DNA of 56,366 nucleotides from Longimicrobiales bacterium. Its GTDB lineage: Bacteria; Gemmatimonadota; Gemmatimonadetes; Longimicrobiales; Gaopeijiaceae. The position numbers and the translations under genes are program-made. The stretch spans positions 1 to 56,366 of the forward strand of contig JAPKDG010000009.1 of assembly GCA_028822645.1 (NCBI GenBank). Direction: 5' to 3'. This document shows, in pieces, positions 17,422 to 25,362 of this stretch (positions within the stretch are counted from its first letter, which is position 1; each line of letters starts with the position of its first letter). The notes under the pieces were generated by a model that worked only from the letters and a program-made list of their open reading frames with translations, was not told the DNA's origin and ran no database searches.

Positions 17422-18711
17422 ATGTCCTATGGAAACAACGAACAAATAATTCGTGACCCCTTGTGGAATACTATCCGGCTGGATCATCACGCAGTCCAGA
17501 TAGTGAATACGGCAGTATTTCAAAGGCAACGTTATATCCGGCAATTGGGTTTTGCTCACCTGGTTTATCCAGGTGCGACCCACACTCGCTTCGGCCATGC
17601 AATAGGAGTATATCATTTAGCTACAATCACTTTAGAGCACTTGAGAAAGTCTGGTCAATTAGGAAATGATGCCTTCGAAGAAGCTCGATTAATTCCCTAT
17701 GCAGCTTTGCTTCATGATATTGGCCACTATGCTTTTTCACATGCTCTAGAAGAATTGGGACATAATTTCCTAATAGGCGACCACGAAACTGTGAGTGCTA
17801 GATTTTTTGGATCGGATCAGATGAAGAGTGTCTTGGGCACCCTAGGAGGGAACGCAGCAGGAGGTATCCATGATTTGATCCGAGGCGAGAGTGAGAATCC
17901 ATTGAGAGGGTTAGTCAGCGGTAGCCTTGATTTAGACAAAATTGAGTATCTCAAAAGAGATGCTCTCTTCTGTGGGGTTCCTTATGGTGAAGTTGATGTA
18001 GACCGGTTACTGCAGGGGATGCTCCTCTTGGAAGACCCTCTGTCTGGGAAACTAGAAATCGGTATAGATGAGAAGGCTGTTGCAGCCTTGGAATCCCTTC
18101 TATTTGCGAAATACCAGATGTTTAGAAATGTGTATTGGCATCATGGTGTTCGCGCCGCTTCTGCTCTCTATAAACGGATTGTATATGAGTCGGTTCATGC
18201 TGGAATCTTAACTAAGGAAGAGCTAGTAGGACCGACTGATGAAGAGCTGATTTATGAGATTGCGAGAAGGGCACAGACTTTGGAAAGTGATGTGGGCCGC
18301 AGACTCTCTGATCGTTGGATTCCATCATTAAGGGCCAGAGAACTCCCAAAACGGATCATGGAAGTAACAGCTGCTGAATTGGGGGGTCGTGTGATCCATG
18401 ATTGGGTACTAGAGGACTCGCACGAGAAGAGAGCATTCGAAGATCGTTTAGCTGAGGAGCTGGGACTCGAGTCGGGAGAAATAGTGGTAGATTTTCCGGT
18501 AAAGCAATCAATGTTTCAGTTGGATTTATTGATAAAAAGAACTAGGGGTGGAGTAGAAAGATTGGATCTGAGTGGAGTGTCTGGCCTCATCGATCTGCCC
18601 CAAATGGCTGGATCTCTTTATGCTGCCACTCGAGTTTTTAGAATTTTTGCCTTCGAAAAGAGGGCCTTAGACAAGGAACGGGTCATGGAAGAGGTGACCC
18701 GCGAGTTATGA
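17422..18711 (+). CDS. HD-superfamily phosphohydrolase (dGTPase/SAMHD1-like)
   Basis: Cytosolic HD-domain protein of 429 residues. The metal-binding pattern is visible: H in ATHTRFGHAIGV, the HD pair in ALLHDIGHYAFSHALE, and a later Asp in SLDLDKIEYLKRDALFCGVPYG, the last being the conserved signature of the YwfO/SAMHD1-like group rather than the Dgt dGTPases. Relatives hydrolyse deoxynucleoside triphosphates or other nucleotides; the actual substrate here is not known. GGAG eight bases before the ATG is a usable ribosome site. The gene sits between the symporter and a rhomboid protease on the same strand with 59-nt and 54-nt gaps, so the grouping may be incidental. Confidence 0.88.
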   Translation: MSYGNNEQIIRDPLWNTIRLDHHAVQIVNTAVFQRQRYIRQLGFAHLVYPGATHTRFGHAIGVYHLATITLEHLRKSGQLGNDAFEEARLIPYAALLHDIGHYAFSHALEELGHNFLIGDHETVSARFFGSDQMKSVLGTLGGNAAGGIHDLIRGESENPLRGLVSGSLDLDKIEYLKRDALFCGVPYGEVDVDRLLQGMLLLEDPLSGKLEIGIDEKAVAALESLLFAKYQMFRNVYWHHGVRAASALYKRIVYESVHAGILTKEELVGPTDEELIYEIARRAQTLESDVGRRLSDRWIPSLRARELPKRIMEVTAAELGGRVIHDWVLEDSHEKRAFEDRLAEELGLESGEIVVDFPVKQSMFQLDLLIKRTRGGVERLDLSGVSGLIDLPQMAGSLYAATRVFRIFAFEKRALDKERVMEEVTREL

Positions 18712-18765
18712 CTGTGCAAATTAATTTTACTGGTACGCTAATCGTCTGAGATTGAGATCTGAACC

Positions 18766-19458
18766 ATGCTTCCTTTATCTGATGAAAACCCGACCAAATC
18801 CATGCCTATAAGTACACTGTTCTTGATTGGCAGTTGCTTATTATGTTGGTTGTTGGTGCAGGGTGCCGGAGTTTCCAGCGATACCTTCTTGGGTTCGATC
18901 TGCACTTTTGGGACTATTCCGATAGAAATTACGGGAAATTCAGGGGTGATTATAGGAACCAACCTATGTCAAATAGGTGGTTATAGGTGGCAGACTGTGT
19001 TCTCCTCCATGTTTTTGCATGGAAGCTGGCTCCATTTGATAGGGAATATTTGGTTCTTATGGATTTTTGGCAATAATGTCGAGGATTTTATGGGGCATGT
19101 GCGGTTTTGCTTCTTTTTTCTCTTTGCCGGAGTCGCAGCTACCCTAGCGCATGTTTTTAGTGCGCCGACTTCAGCAATTCCAATGGTAGGTGCATCGGGA
19201 GCAATAAGTGGAATTATGGGTGCTTATTTGCTGCTCTACCCCAGAGCGAGAGTACGTACCCTGGTATTGTTGGGTTTTGCAATCACAGTTATTTCTATTC
19301 CGGCCTGGGTATTTTTGGGTCTGTGGGCGTTGCTACAATTATTCGGTTCAGCAATGAATCCGATAGAGGGTGGTGGAGTGGCTTATATGGCCCACTTAGG
19401 GGGCTTTTGTGCTGGGATAGCAGTGGTCTTATCGTCTCGGAAATCAATTTTCGGATAG
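18766..19458 (+). CDS. Rhomboid-family intramembrane serine protease
   Basis: Inner-membrane protease of 230 residues with six predicted transmembrane helices. The catalytic serine is S144 in GASGAISGIMGAY and the catalytic histidine H210 in YMAHLGGFCAG, so the dyad is intact. The HGSWLHLIGNIWFLWIFGNN stretch of helix 2 carries the conserved His and Asn that form the oxyanion hole. A loop of about 40 residues between the first helix and helix 2 includes three cysteines. Rhomboids cut single-pass membrane proteins; the target cannot be guessed. The ribosome site is weak. Confidence 0.9.
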   Translation: MLPLSDENPTKSMPISTLFLIGSCLLCWLLVQGAGVSSDTFLGSICTFGTIPIEITGNSGVIIGTNLCQIGGYRWQTVFSSMFLHGSWLHLIGNIWFLWIFGNNVEDFMGHVRFCFFFLFAGVAATLAHVFSAPTSAIPMVGASGAISGIMGAYLLLYPRARVRTLVLLGFAITVISIPAWVFLGLWALLQLFGSAMNPIEGGGVAYMAHLGGFCAGIAVVLSSRKSIFG

Positions 19459-19624
19459 CACTCTAATTGAGGCATGTTAGAATTGTACGGAGAGTGGGAA
19501 TAAAGAGCTGGAAAGGGGGTGTAAGGTAGTTGTCAGATGGAGTTATGGGGAAGTAGCTCATGGGGTGGACAACGAGGAAGGTTATAGCTACCATACTAGG
19601 CTGTATAGGGTGCAGATAGACATT

Positions 19625-19678
19625 CGGTGTTTTAGAGCACCGGATGGTCTCGCTTTAGACCCTTGATTGGGTCAGGAG
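19625..19678 (+). promoter_or_regulatory. Structured leader of the sigma-70 gene with competing hairpins
   Basis: A first stem CGGTGTT (19625-19631)/AGCACCG (19636-19642) closes a TTAG loop. Just after it, AGACCC (19657-19662) can pair either backward with GGTCT (19646-19650) or forward with GGGTC (19669-19673), so the two stems exclude each other. The forward stem ends against AGGAG (19674-19678), the likely Shine-Dalgarno sequence, which stands 13 nt from the ATG. This geometry would allow control of translation start. The rest of 19459-19624 shows no gene or tRNA. Confidence 0.4.
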
Positions 19679-19691
19679 AAATCAAATTTCT

Positions 19692-20615
19692 ATGGCTACT
19701 GTTCGGACCCCAAAGGTCGGTCGACCTGCTGGAAAAAAGAGTCGGAAAAAGCAGGCAAATCCTCTTGCTGGCTTTGATGCTTCCCTTGATGAAAAGACCG
19801 CCCTTGATCAATACCTTCGTGATGTTAGTCGCTACGAATTAATAAGTCCTGAAATGGAAAAAGAACTAGGCGCTTTAGCTCAGGAAGGTGATCATGACGC
19901 CATACAGCGTTTGGCTAGAGCCAACCTACGTTTTGTTATTAGTGTCGCAAAAAAATATCAGAACAGGGGTGTGTCTCTTACTGATCTAATCCAGGAAGGG
20001 AATGTTGGCCTGGTGACAGCAGCAAGGAAATTCGACCCTGAGCAGGGTGTTAAATTTATCAGCTATGCAGTTTGGTGGATCCGGCAGGCTATCTTAGCAG
20101 CTTTAGCTAATCAGGGTCGTCCGGTTCGAGTCCCACTGAATCGTGCCTCCGATTTAGCACGGATCTTTAGGGAGAAGGAAAGATTGAAACAAGAGTTGAA
20201 TCGCGAACCGACATTTCAGGAGCTGAGCAGGGTCACCGATCTTACTGCGGAACTTATAGAATCTCTGCAAACTCTGAATTCTTCTGAAATTCGACTGGAT
20301 GCTCCTATTGGAGATAGTGAGGATTCACAGTTAGTCGAGCGTTTTGTGAGTGAGGAAGCGTCAGAGCCTGAACAGGAGGTTGAGTCAAGACTGTTGACGG
20401 AAACTGTGGAAACAGCATTGACTACTTTGGACGCTCGAGATGCTAAGGTGCTAAGACTTTATTTTGGTCTTGAAGGTGAGCGGGAACATACCTTGGAAGA
20501 AATAGGAAATATGCTGGGCGTGACTAGGGAGAGGATCCGTCAACTTCGCGACCGAGCACTGCGCAGGCTTCGTGAAGGAAGAAAGGGTGATGCTTTAGAG
20601 TCTTTCGCGGCTTAG
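19692..20615 (+). CDS. RNA polymerase sigma-70 factor (primary/RpoD-like, lacks region 1.1)
   Basis: Sigma factor of 307 residues. A basic N-terminal tail of about 35 residues (GRPAGKKSRKKQ) is followed by region 1.2 (ALDQYLRDVSRYELI), region 2 with the canonical DLIQEGNVGLVTAARKFDPEQG and SYAVWWIRQAILAALANQG, region 3 (EPTFQELSRVTDL) and region 4 (TLEEIGNMLGVTRERIRQLRDRALRRLR). Its region 2.2 is canonical, unlike the factor at 7668-8543, so this one is the likelier general or major factor, though primary factors are usually longer. It is preceded by a structured leader and followed 63 bases later by rsgA. Confidence 0.9.
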   Translation: MATVRTPKVGRPAGKKSRKKQANPLAGFDASLDEKTALDQYLRDVSRYELISPEMEKELGALAQEGDHDAIQRLARANLRFVISVAKKYQNRGVSLTDLIQEGNVGLVTAARKFDPEQGVKFISYAVWWIRQAILAALANQGRPVRVPLNRASDLARIFREKERLKQELNREPTFQELSRVTDLTAELIESLQTLNSSEIRLDAPIGDSEDSQLVERFVSEEASEPEQEVESRLLTETVETALTTLDARDAKVLRLYFGLEGEREHTLEEIGNMLGVTRERIRQLRDRALRRLREGRKGDALESFAA

Positions 20616-20678
20616 CCCCCTTTATTTGTCTGGCCAACTCCATAGACACTTGGTCCCATCAGTGAAAAGGTCATTTAG

Positions 20679-21599
20679 ATGTTGGAGGAAATGACAGGGG
20701 TCGTGCACTCAGTTGGAGGTGGCTCATATCAAGTGGTCTTATCGTTTAGCGAGGCTTCGGTAGAAGCCTATTTAAGAGGACGGCTCAAACTTGAAGATCG
20801 ACTAGGAGAGCAAGTTGTCATTGGGGATTTAGTGCGGACATCCCAAGCCGCAGGTGGATCTCATGTGATCGAAGAGGTACTTCCTCGTAGGAATGTTATT
20901 GCAAGAAGCCGTGGAAGTGGGACTGCAATCAAAGTTCTTGTTGCCAATGTCGATAGAGTTCTTCTAGTCGTTGCTGTGAGCAGGCCACAACCTAAGACTG
21001 ACTTTATAGACAGGATGTTAGTGTTGGCTGAATTAGAAGGTATTAAACCGCTAATAGTCATCAACAAAATGGACCTTAAATCCGCTGAAAATGAGGCTGA
21101 CATTCTTGAGGATGTTTATCGGTCCGTTGGATATGATGTGATTCGTACAAGTACTGTGACTAACCAAGGGATTGACCGCCTTGCCCTAGAAACAACCCAG
21201 GGTATTACAGCTTTTGCTGGTCAATCGGGTGTTGGCAAATCTAGTTTGATTAATTCCTTAGAACCGCAAATTTCTTTAAAGACATCGGAAGTCAGTGCCA
21301 GGCATGGAACTGGTAGGCATACCACGGTCAGGGGTAGGCTGATTCCATTTAGCAACGGAGGTTTGCTTGCTGATACTCCTGGCTTCAGTGATGCTGGAGT
21401 TAAAGGGTTGGTGGCTCAAGGTGTATTGGGCTCATTGTTTCCTGAGTTTCTTCCATATCTCTCAGACTGTCAGTTCCGCAATTGTAGCCACCTGCATGAG
21501 CCTAATTGCTCGGTGAGGAAGGCACTATCAGGAGGTGCTATTCGTCCTAGTAGGTTTGAGAGTTATCGGATGCTTTACGATGAGGTCAAGGTATCTTAG
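20679..21599 (+). CDS. rsgA: Ribosome small-subunit-dependent GTPase A
   Basis: Circularly permuted GTPase that checks late maturation of the 30S subunit. The order of motifs shows the permutation: G4 INKMD (about 127-131) comes before G1 GQSGVGKSS (about 180) and G3 DTPG (about 230). An N-terminal OB-fold occupies residues 1-80. The C-terminal zinc knuckle is present as C-x4-C-x2-H-x-H-x4-C (CQFRNCSHLHEPNC). The length of 306 residues is normal. I keep the ATG at 20679 because AAGG lies 8 nt upstream; an ATG four codons later has its purine run too close. The end overlaps the convergent ABC ATPase gene by 14 bases. Confidence 0.96.
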   Translation: MLEEMTGVVHSVGGGSYQVVLSFSEASVEAYLRGRLKLEDRLGEQVVIGDLVRTSQAAGGSHVIEEVLPRRNVIARSRGSGTAIKVLVANVDRVLLVVAVSRPQPKTDFIDRMLVLAELEGIKPLIVINKMDLKSAENEADILEDVYRSVGYDVIRTSTVTNQGIDRLALETTQGITAFAGQSGVGKSSLINSLEPQISLKTSEVSARHGTGRHTTVRGRLIPFSNGGLLADTPGFSDAGVKGLVAQGVLGSLFPEFLPYLSDCQFRNCSHLHEPNCSVRKALSGGAIRPSRFESYRMLYDEVKVS

Positions 21600-22386
21600 G
21601 CAATGGACGAACTTGAGGAGCTTTCGTTTCAGGATTTTCTTCTACTGCTACTGGCCACTGGTAAACACTGCCCAGGGTAGATTCATTAAGGACTTCCTGA
21701 GGTGTTCCATCTGCTACGACTTGTCCTTGACGCAACAACAGAATGTGATCAGAAAATTCTGAGGCAAGATTGAGATGATGTGTGATCAAGAGTACAGTCG
21801 TCCCTTGTTTAGTCAGACCTTTTAAGAGGGTGAAGATTTCCATTTCATACCTTATATCCAGATTGGAGGTCGGTTCATCGAGGATGAGGATTCTTGGTTC
21901 TTGAGCTAGAGATCTAGCTATGCGAACTCTTTGTAGCTCGCCGCCAGAGAGGGTAGATATAGGTCGGTCTATTAAATGTTCTATGTCACAATATTTCAAT
22001 GCTGTGGAAATAGCTTTTTTATCGGTGGCGGTTTCTGTCTGGAAGGCGTTTAAATAAGGATAACGGCCTGTAGCTACGAGTTCCCTAACGACCAGAGGGA
22101 AAGCGAATGTTTCAGACTGTGGAACTACAGCTATTTCCTGGGCCAGTGCTGAACGTGTCCAAGATGAGATAGAAAGTCCATTTATGAGGACCGTGCCAGT
22201 CCTGGGTTTTATTAATCCCATTATCGTCTTTAATAAACTAGATTTTCCAGACCCATTTGGCCCTAAGATGCTATAAAAAGAGGACTCTCGGACCTTCATT
22301 TGAAGGCCGTCTAACACAGGTTTATTTGAGCCTGGATAATATACAGTCAGGTTCGAGATTTGGATCAGTGACGTTGTGGTTTTCAC
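21586..22386 (-). CDS. ABC transporter ATP-binding protein, iron-chelate/cobalamin type (BtuD/FecE-like)
   Basis: ATPase subunit, 266 residues, of a type II importer for a metal-chelate compound. Walker A is GPNGSGKSS, the signature is LSGGELQRVRIARSLAQEP and Walker B is ILILDEPTSNLD; the switch histidine is in LLITHHLNLASEF. The arrangement and the QVVADGTPQEVL tail match FecE, FhuC and HmuV proteins. It is the last gene of a minus-strand unit that begins with the hydantoinase gene, seven bases after the permease gene. Confidence 0.92.
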   Translation of the reverse strand: MKTTTSLIQISNLTVYYPGSNKPVLDGLQMKVRESSFYSILGPNGSGKSSLLKTIMGLIKPRTGTVLINGLSISSWTRSALAQEIAVVPQSETFAFPLVVRELVATGRYPYLNAFQTETATDKKAISTALKYCDIEHLIDRPISTLSGGELQRVRIARSLAQEPRILILDEPTSNLDIRYEMEIFTLLKGLTKQGTTVLLITHHLNLASEFSDHILLLRQGQVVADGTPQEVLNESTLGSVYQWPVAVEENPETKAPQVRPLPKIP

Positions 22387-22393
22387 GACGACT

Positions 22394-23383
22394 CTATGCC
22401 TTCATGTTTTGACGAAGTAACCACAAAAATGCTGGCACTCCCAAGAGAGCTGTCACGACTCCTACCGGGATCTCCACAGGTGAAATCAGAATCCGGGAAA
22501 CTGTATCTGCCAAAGTGAGAAAGGTTCCCCCAGCAAGAAAGCAGAGCGGTAGAAGGATGCGGTAATCATTGCCGACCAATAATCGCATACCATGCGGTAC
22601 GATAAGTCCAACAAATCCGATAATACCAGTGGCGGCTACACCTGCTGCGGTCATCAGAGAGGCAACTATGTATCCCGCCACCTTAACTTGTTCTACTTTT
22701 GTCCCGAGGTAACTGGCCGTTTCTTCTCCGATAGCTAATAAATTTAGGGGTCTGGCAAGTCTTATAAGGATAATCGTACAAGGAAGAGTGTAGGCGGCAA
22801 CCATTGTAACCGTCGGCCATTCGGTGCCTGCTAAACTTCCCATCATCCACATTACAGCACTTCTAATGTCGGAGGCATCAGAGAGTGTCAGTATAAGGGA
22901 GATACATGCGGAGAAGAATGCTCCAGTCACGACTCCAGCCAGAAGAAGAACACGCATATCCAGTCTTTTACTATTATTAGATGCAATGGCTAAGACTATT
23001 GAAATTGCAACCAGGGATCCTGTAAAAGCTGCTACAGGGAGAATCCATGACTGTGTAGCTGCTATTCCGAGAGAGAGCACTAGTACTGCGCCTGTAGCGG
23101 CTCCACCAGAGATGCCTAGTATGTATGGTTCTGCCAGGGGATTTCTTAATAAAGCTTGAAATACTGCACCAGATAGAGCTAAACCTCCACCCACCAGGAT
23201 TGCCAATACAGTCCTGGGCCCTCGAATTTCTCTGATGATATATTGGGTTTCACGGTTCCCTTCTCCTTTTATTGCTTCGAGGATCTGCATAGACGTAAAA
23301 TCGACTGGACCCATCCATATACTTAGGCTGACTGCGATTGCTAGGCAGATAACAAGGATGACCCCGCAAGTAAGAGGTTTCAT
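22394..23383 (-). CDS. ABC transporter permease, iron-chelate/cobalamin type (BtuC/FecD-like)
   Basis: Integral membrane protein of 329 residues with about ten transmembrane segments. It carries the family features IREIRGPRTVLAILVGGGLALSGAVFQALLRNPLAEPYILGISGGAATGA near the N-terminus (here quoted in part: RGPRTVLAILVGGG, NPLAEPYILGIS) and the coupling-helix region GIIGFVGLIVPHGMRLLVG. It would form the homodimeric channel. The ATG overlaps the TGA of the binding-protein gene by four bases (ATGA), so the two are coupled. Confidence 0.93.
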   Translation of the reverse strand: MKPLTCGVILVICLAIAVSLSIWMGPVDFTSMQILEAIKGEGNRETQYIIREIRGPRTVLAILVGGGLALSGAVFQALLRNPLAEPYILGISGGAATGAVLVLSLGIAATQSWILPVAAFTGSLVAISIVLAIASNNSKRLDMRVLLLAGVVTGAFFSACISLILTLSDASDIRSAVMWMMGSLAGTEWPTVTMVAAYTLPCTIILIRLARPLNLLAIGEETASYLGTKVEQVKVAGYIVASLMTAAGVAATGIIGFVGLIVPHGMRLLVGNDYRILLPLCFLAGGTFLTLADTVSRILISPVEIPVGVVTALLGVPAFLWLLRQNMKA

Positions 23384-24288
23384 GGGAATACCTGGGGGTG
23401 AATTCCGTGGGCAATTTCAAAAACTGCTTCTCCTAAGCCAGGACCAGGTATCTCGACGGATGATGAAATAGTAAAAGTCCTTAAGTGTTTCAATGCGTTT
23501 GGGAGACGTGTGTTTTCTGTCAATAAGATCAGGTCGAGTTTCCTTACAAAGAATTCTTCCAAGCTCACCGGAGCGTATTTGTGCTCTAGATCATCGAAAA
23601 TGTTTTGTCCTCCACCTGCTATAATGAGCTGATGAATATAAGTGCCAGGACCAGCTACCCAGGGAGGTTCACCTCCCAGGACATAAGCTATTCTAGGTCT
23701 GACTTTGTTTGCGATTTTCTGTTGAACTATTTCTAGGGAGGTATTTATATTCAAGATGATTGAGTCTCCGAGGGATTTTCTGTCAGTAATCAGACTCAAT
23801 CTCTTAATAATTTCTACAGCGTCTTCTAGCTTGTCAGGCCGGATCATAAAGTAAGTGATATTAGAGTTTTTGAGGTGCCTTGTGATTGAGGTATCTGATT
23901 CACCTGAAAATCCGATTACCAGGTCTGGATTCAAGGATAAAAGTATTTCTAAGTCTGGATTCATCCCTAGTCCAACAGAAGGTAGGTTGCGGATTTCTGG
24001 AGTGGCAATATCGAATTCTGTCCTGCCTACCAGGTTGTTTCCAAGGTCCATAGATAGGAGTGTTTCGGTAGCTGAGGGGACCAGTGATATTATCCGCTTT
24101 GGAGCCGAAATAAATTGGTGAATCGTTCTAGAGTCATCTGTAATTAGCAATGGGTATAGTTCGGAAGGAAATGTTCCTGGATCCTCAGAGGCAGTGCTTG
24201 TAACGTTGCTATCTGACGATTGGCAAGTCCAAAAAATGACAAGAAGGGTCAGGACAAATGGCAAGCGGCAAGATTTAGAAATTGACAT
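23380..24288 (-). CDS. Periplasmic substrate-binding protein of the iron-chelate/cobalamin importer (BtuF/TroA fold)
   Basis: Secreted binding protein of 302 residues. An N-terminal hydrophobic segment ends in WTCQSS at residue 22, which may be a lipidation cysteine although the preceding residues are not an ideal lipobox. The BtuF-type core follows: RIISLVPSATETLLSMDLG, VGRTEFD, and GLGMNPDLEILLSLNPDLVIG, then GGEPPWVAGPGTYIHQLIIAGGGQNIF. These are the standard motifs of helical-backbone binding proteins for vitamin B12, heme or siderophores. The ligand cannot be read from the sequence. There is no TonB receptor gene in the window. Confidence 0.88.
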   Translation of the reverse strand: MSISKSCRLPFVLTLLVIFWTCQSSDSNVTSTASEDPGTFPSELYPLLITDDSRTIHQFISAPKRIISLVPSATETLLSMDLGNNLVGRTEFDIATPEIRNLPSVGLGMNPDLEILLSLNPDLVIGFSGESDTSITRHLKNSNITYFMIRPDKLEDAVEIIKRLSLITDRKSLGDSIILNINTSLEIVQQKIANKVRPRIAYVLGGEPPWVAGPGTYIHQLIIAGGGQNIFDDLEHKYAPVSLEEFFVRKLDLILLTENTRLPNALKHLRTFTISSSVEIPGPGLGEAVFEIAHGIHPQVFP

Positions 24289-24291
24289 CTG

Positions 24292-25362
24292 TCAGAATAT
24301 TTGGGTATTAGGTGCATCAGAAGGTTCGCAAGAATCACTGTAGGTTTTGTTCCAGGTCTGTTCATTAAGACCGAGAATAGAAATCCACTTTGATTTTTCG
24401 CCTAACATTTCCAGGACGACCTCAGATTGTCCATCGCCATTTAGATCTAAATGGTTTAAATAACGACCAGCGGCTTTTCCGGCTGTGCTGGCCGGCCGAT
24501 AATCTACATAAGTTGTTTGGTAGCCTATTTCTTCACGATTCGCACCGATGAGTAGGATAGAGTACATGCCAGCGAGGGAAGGCCCTACTTCGAGAGGGTC
24601 GTTTCTAGTGAAAGTAGCGATTATAGTGGGCTTGTGATCCGGTTGCAGTCTGAAGAAATTCAGAGCTTTACGACTTTCAAGAACAGATGGTGGCCAACTT
24701 GCTCCCAGGGAAGGTATCACATCTATGACCATATCTATGGAAGCTTGCCTAAGTGCTCTTGTCTGGACGACAGGACGATAGTCTGTGAAATTAGAAGTAG
24801 TTGTAAAGTCTCTAGCCAGAGCTAAAAAAGACTGCACCTCCTCGGCACCTGGTGCTAATCGTATAATCCCTCTCCCTTCTGGCCTTGGGTGGCAGTAATC
24901 TTGGTTGATATCCGTATGAGTGGTTATGAAGGTGCCTACCCTAGATCCATCAGAAAAAAGTGTGAACTGAGAACCCAACTCGAAATAACTTGCTGAAAAT
25001 TCTTTTATTCGTTCTTGGTAGCTGGTAGTGGGTGTGGATAGAAATCCTGAGGGCAGTATCTCTACAATTGGAATCAGGGAAGCTTCCTCGCCTATTGTCG
25101 ATCCGAGGTATAGAAATGTTCGTCCATCCAGAGGTGTTGTTTTCTGTGCAACTTGGGGTTTGATAATGGGGCTTTGCGTTAAAGACTCTGGCGGTCCTTC
25201 CAAGGTCATCTCGATCCCTCCCCACTGAACGGAATCGCATGAGAGAAAGAGCCCAGTAGTGATAATAAACAGCACTATCTTAGTGTGGAGGATTCTCAAT
25301 TTCAGATTACTCAATGTACTAAAACTAGAAAATGTTCTGGAATACCGGGTAGAAAAAGTCAT
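24292..25362 (-). CDS. Unknown lipoprotein between hydantoinase and importer genes
   Basis: I set the start at the ATG that overlaps the hydantoinase stop by four bases (ATGA); a possible start ten codons upstream would overlap that gene by 34 bases. The product has 356 residues. After a positively charged stretch comes a hydrophobic segment ending in GLFLSC, a good lipobox with the cysteine at about residue 42 of this start. The mature part is beta-rich and without a family I recognise. Near the end NHLDLNGDGQSEVVLEMLG has the DxNxDG pattern of calcium-binding FG-GAP/EF-hand-like loops. Being locked between the hydantoinase gene and an ABC importer suggests a part in handling the same compound, but this is inference from position alone. 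Confidence 0.7.
   Translation of the reverse strand: MTFSTRYSRTFSSFSTLSNLKLRILHTKIVLFIITTGLFLSCDSVQWGGIEMTLEGPPESLTQSPIIKPQVAQKTTPLDGRTFLYLGSTIGEEASLIPIVEILPSGFLSTPTTSYQERIKEFSASYFELGSQFTLFSDGSRVGTFITTHTDINQDYCHPRPEGRGIIRLAPGAEEVQSFLALARDFTTTSNFTDYRPVVQTRALRQASIDMVIDVIPSLGASWPPSVLESRKALNFFRLQPDHKPTIIATFTRNDPLEVGPSLAGMYSILLIGANREEIGYQTTYVDYRPASTAGKAAGRYLNHLDLNGDGQSEVVLEMLGEKSKWISILGLNEQTWNKTYSDSCEPSDAPNTQIF

Noticed and set aside
19540-19600. Possible tRNA (GTAGCTC and GGGG look like a D-arm)
   Set aside because: No matching acceptor stem, anticodon stem or T-loop GGTTCGAATCC could be found.
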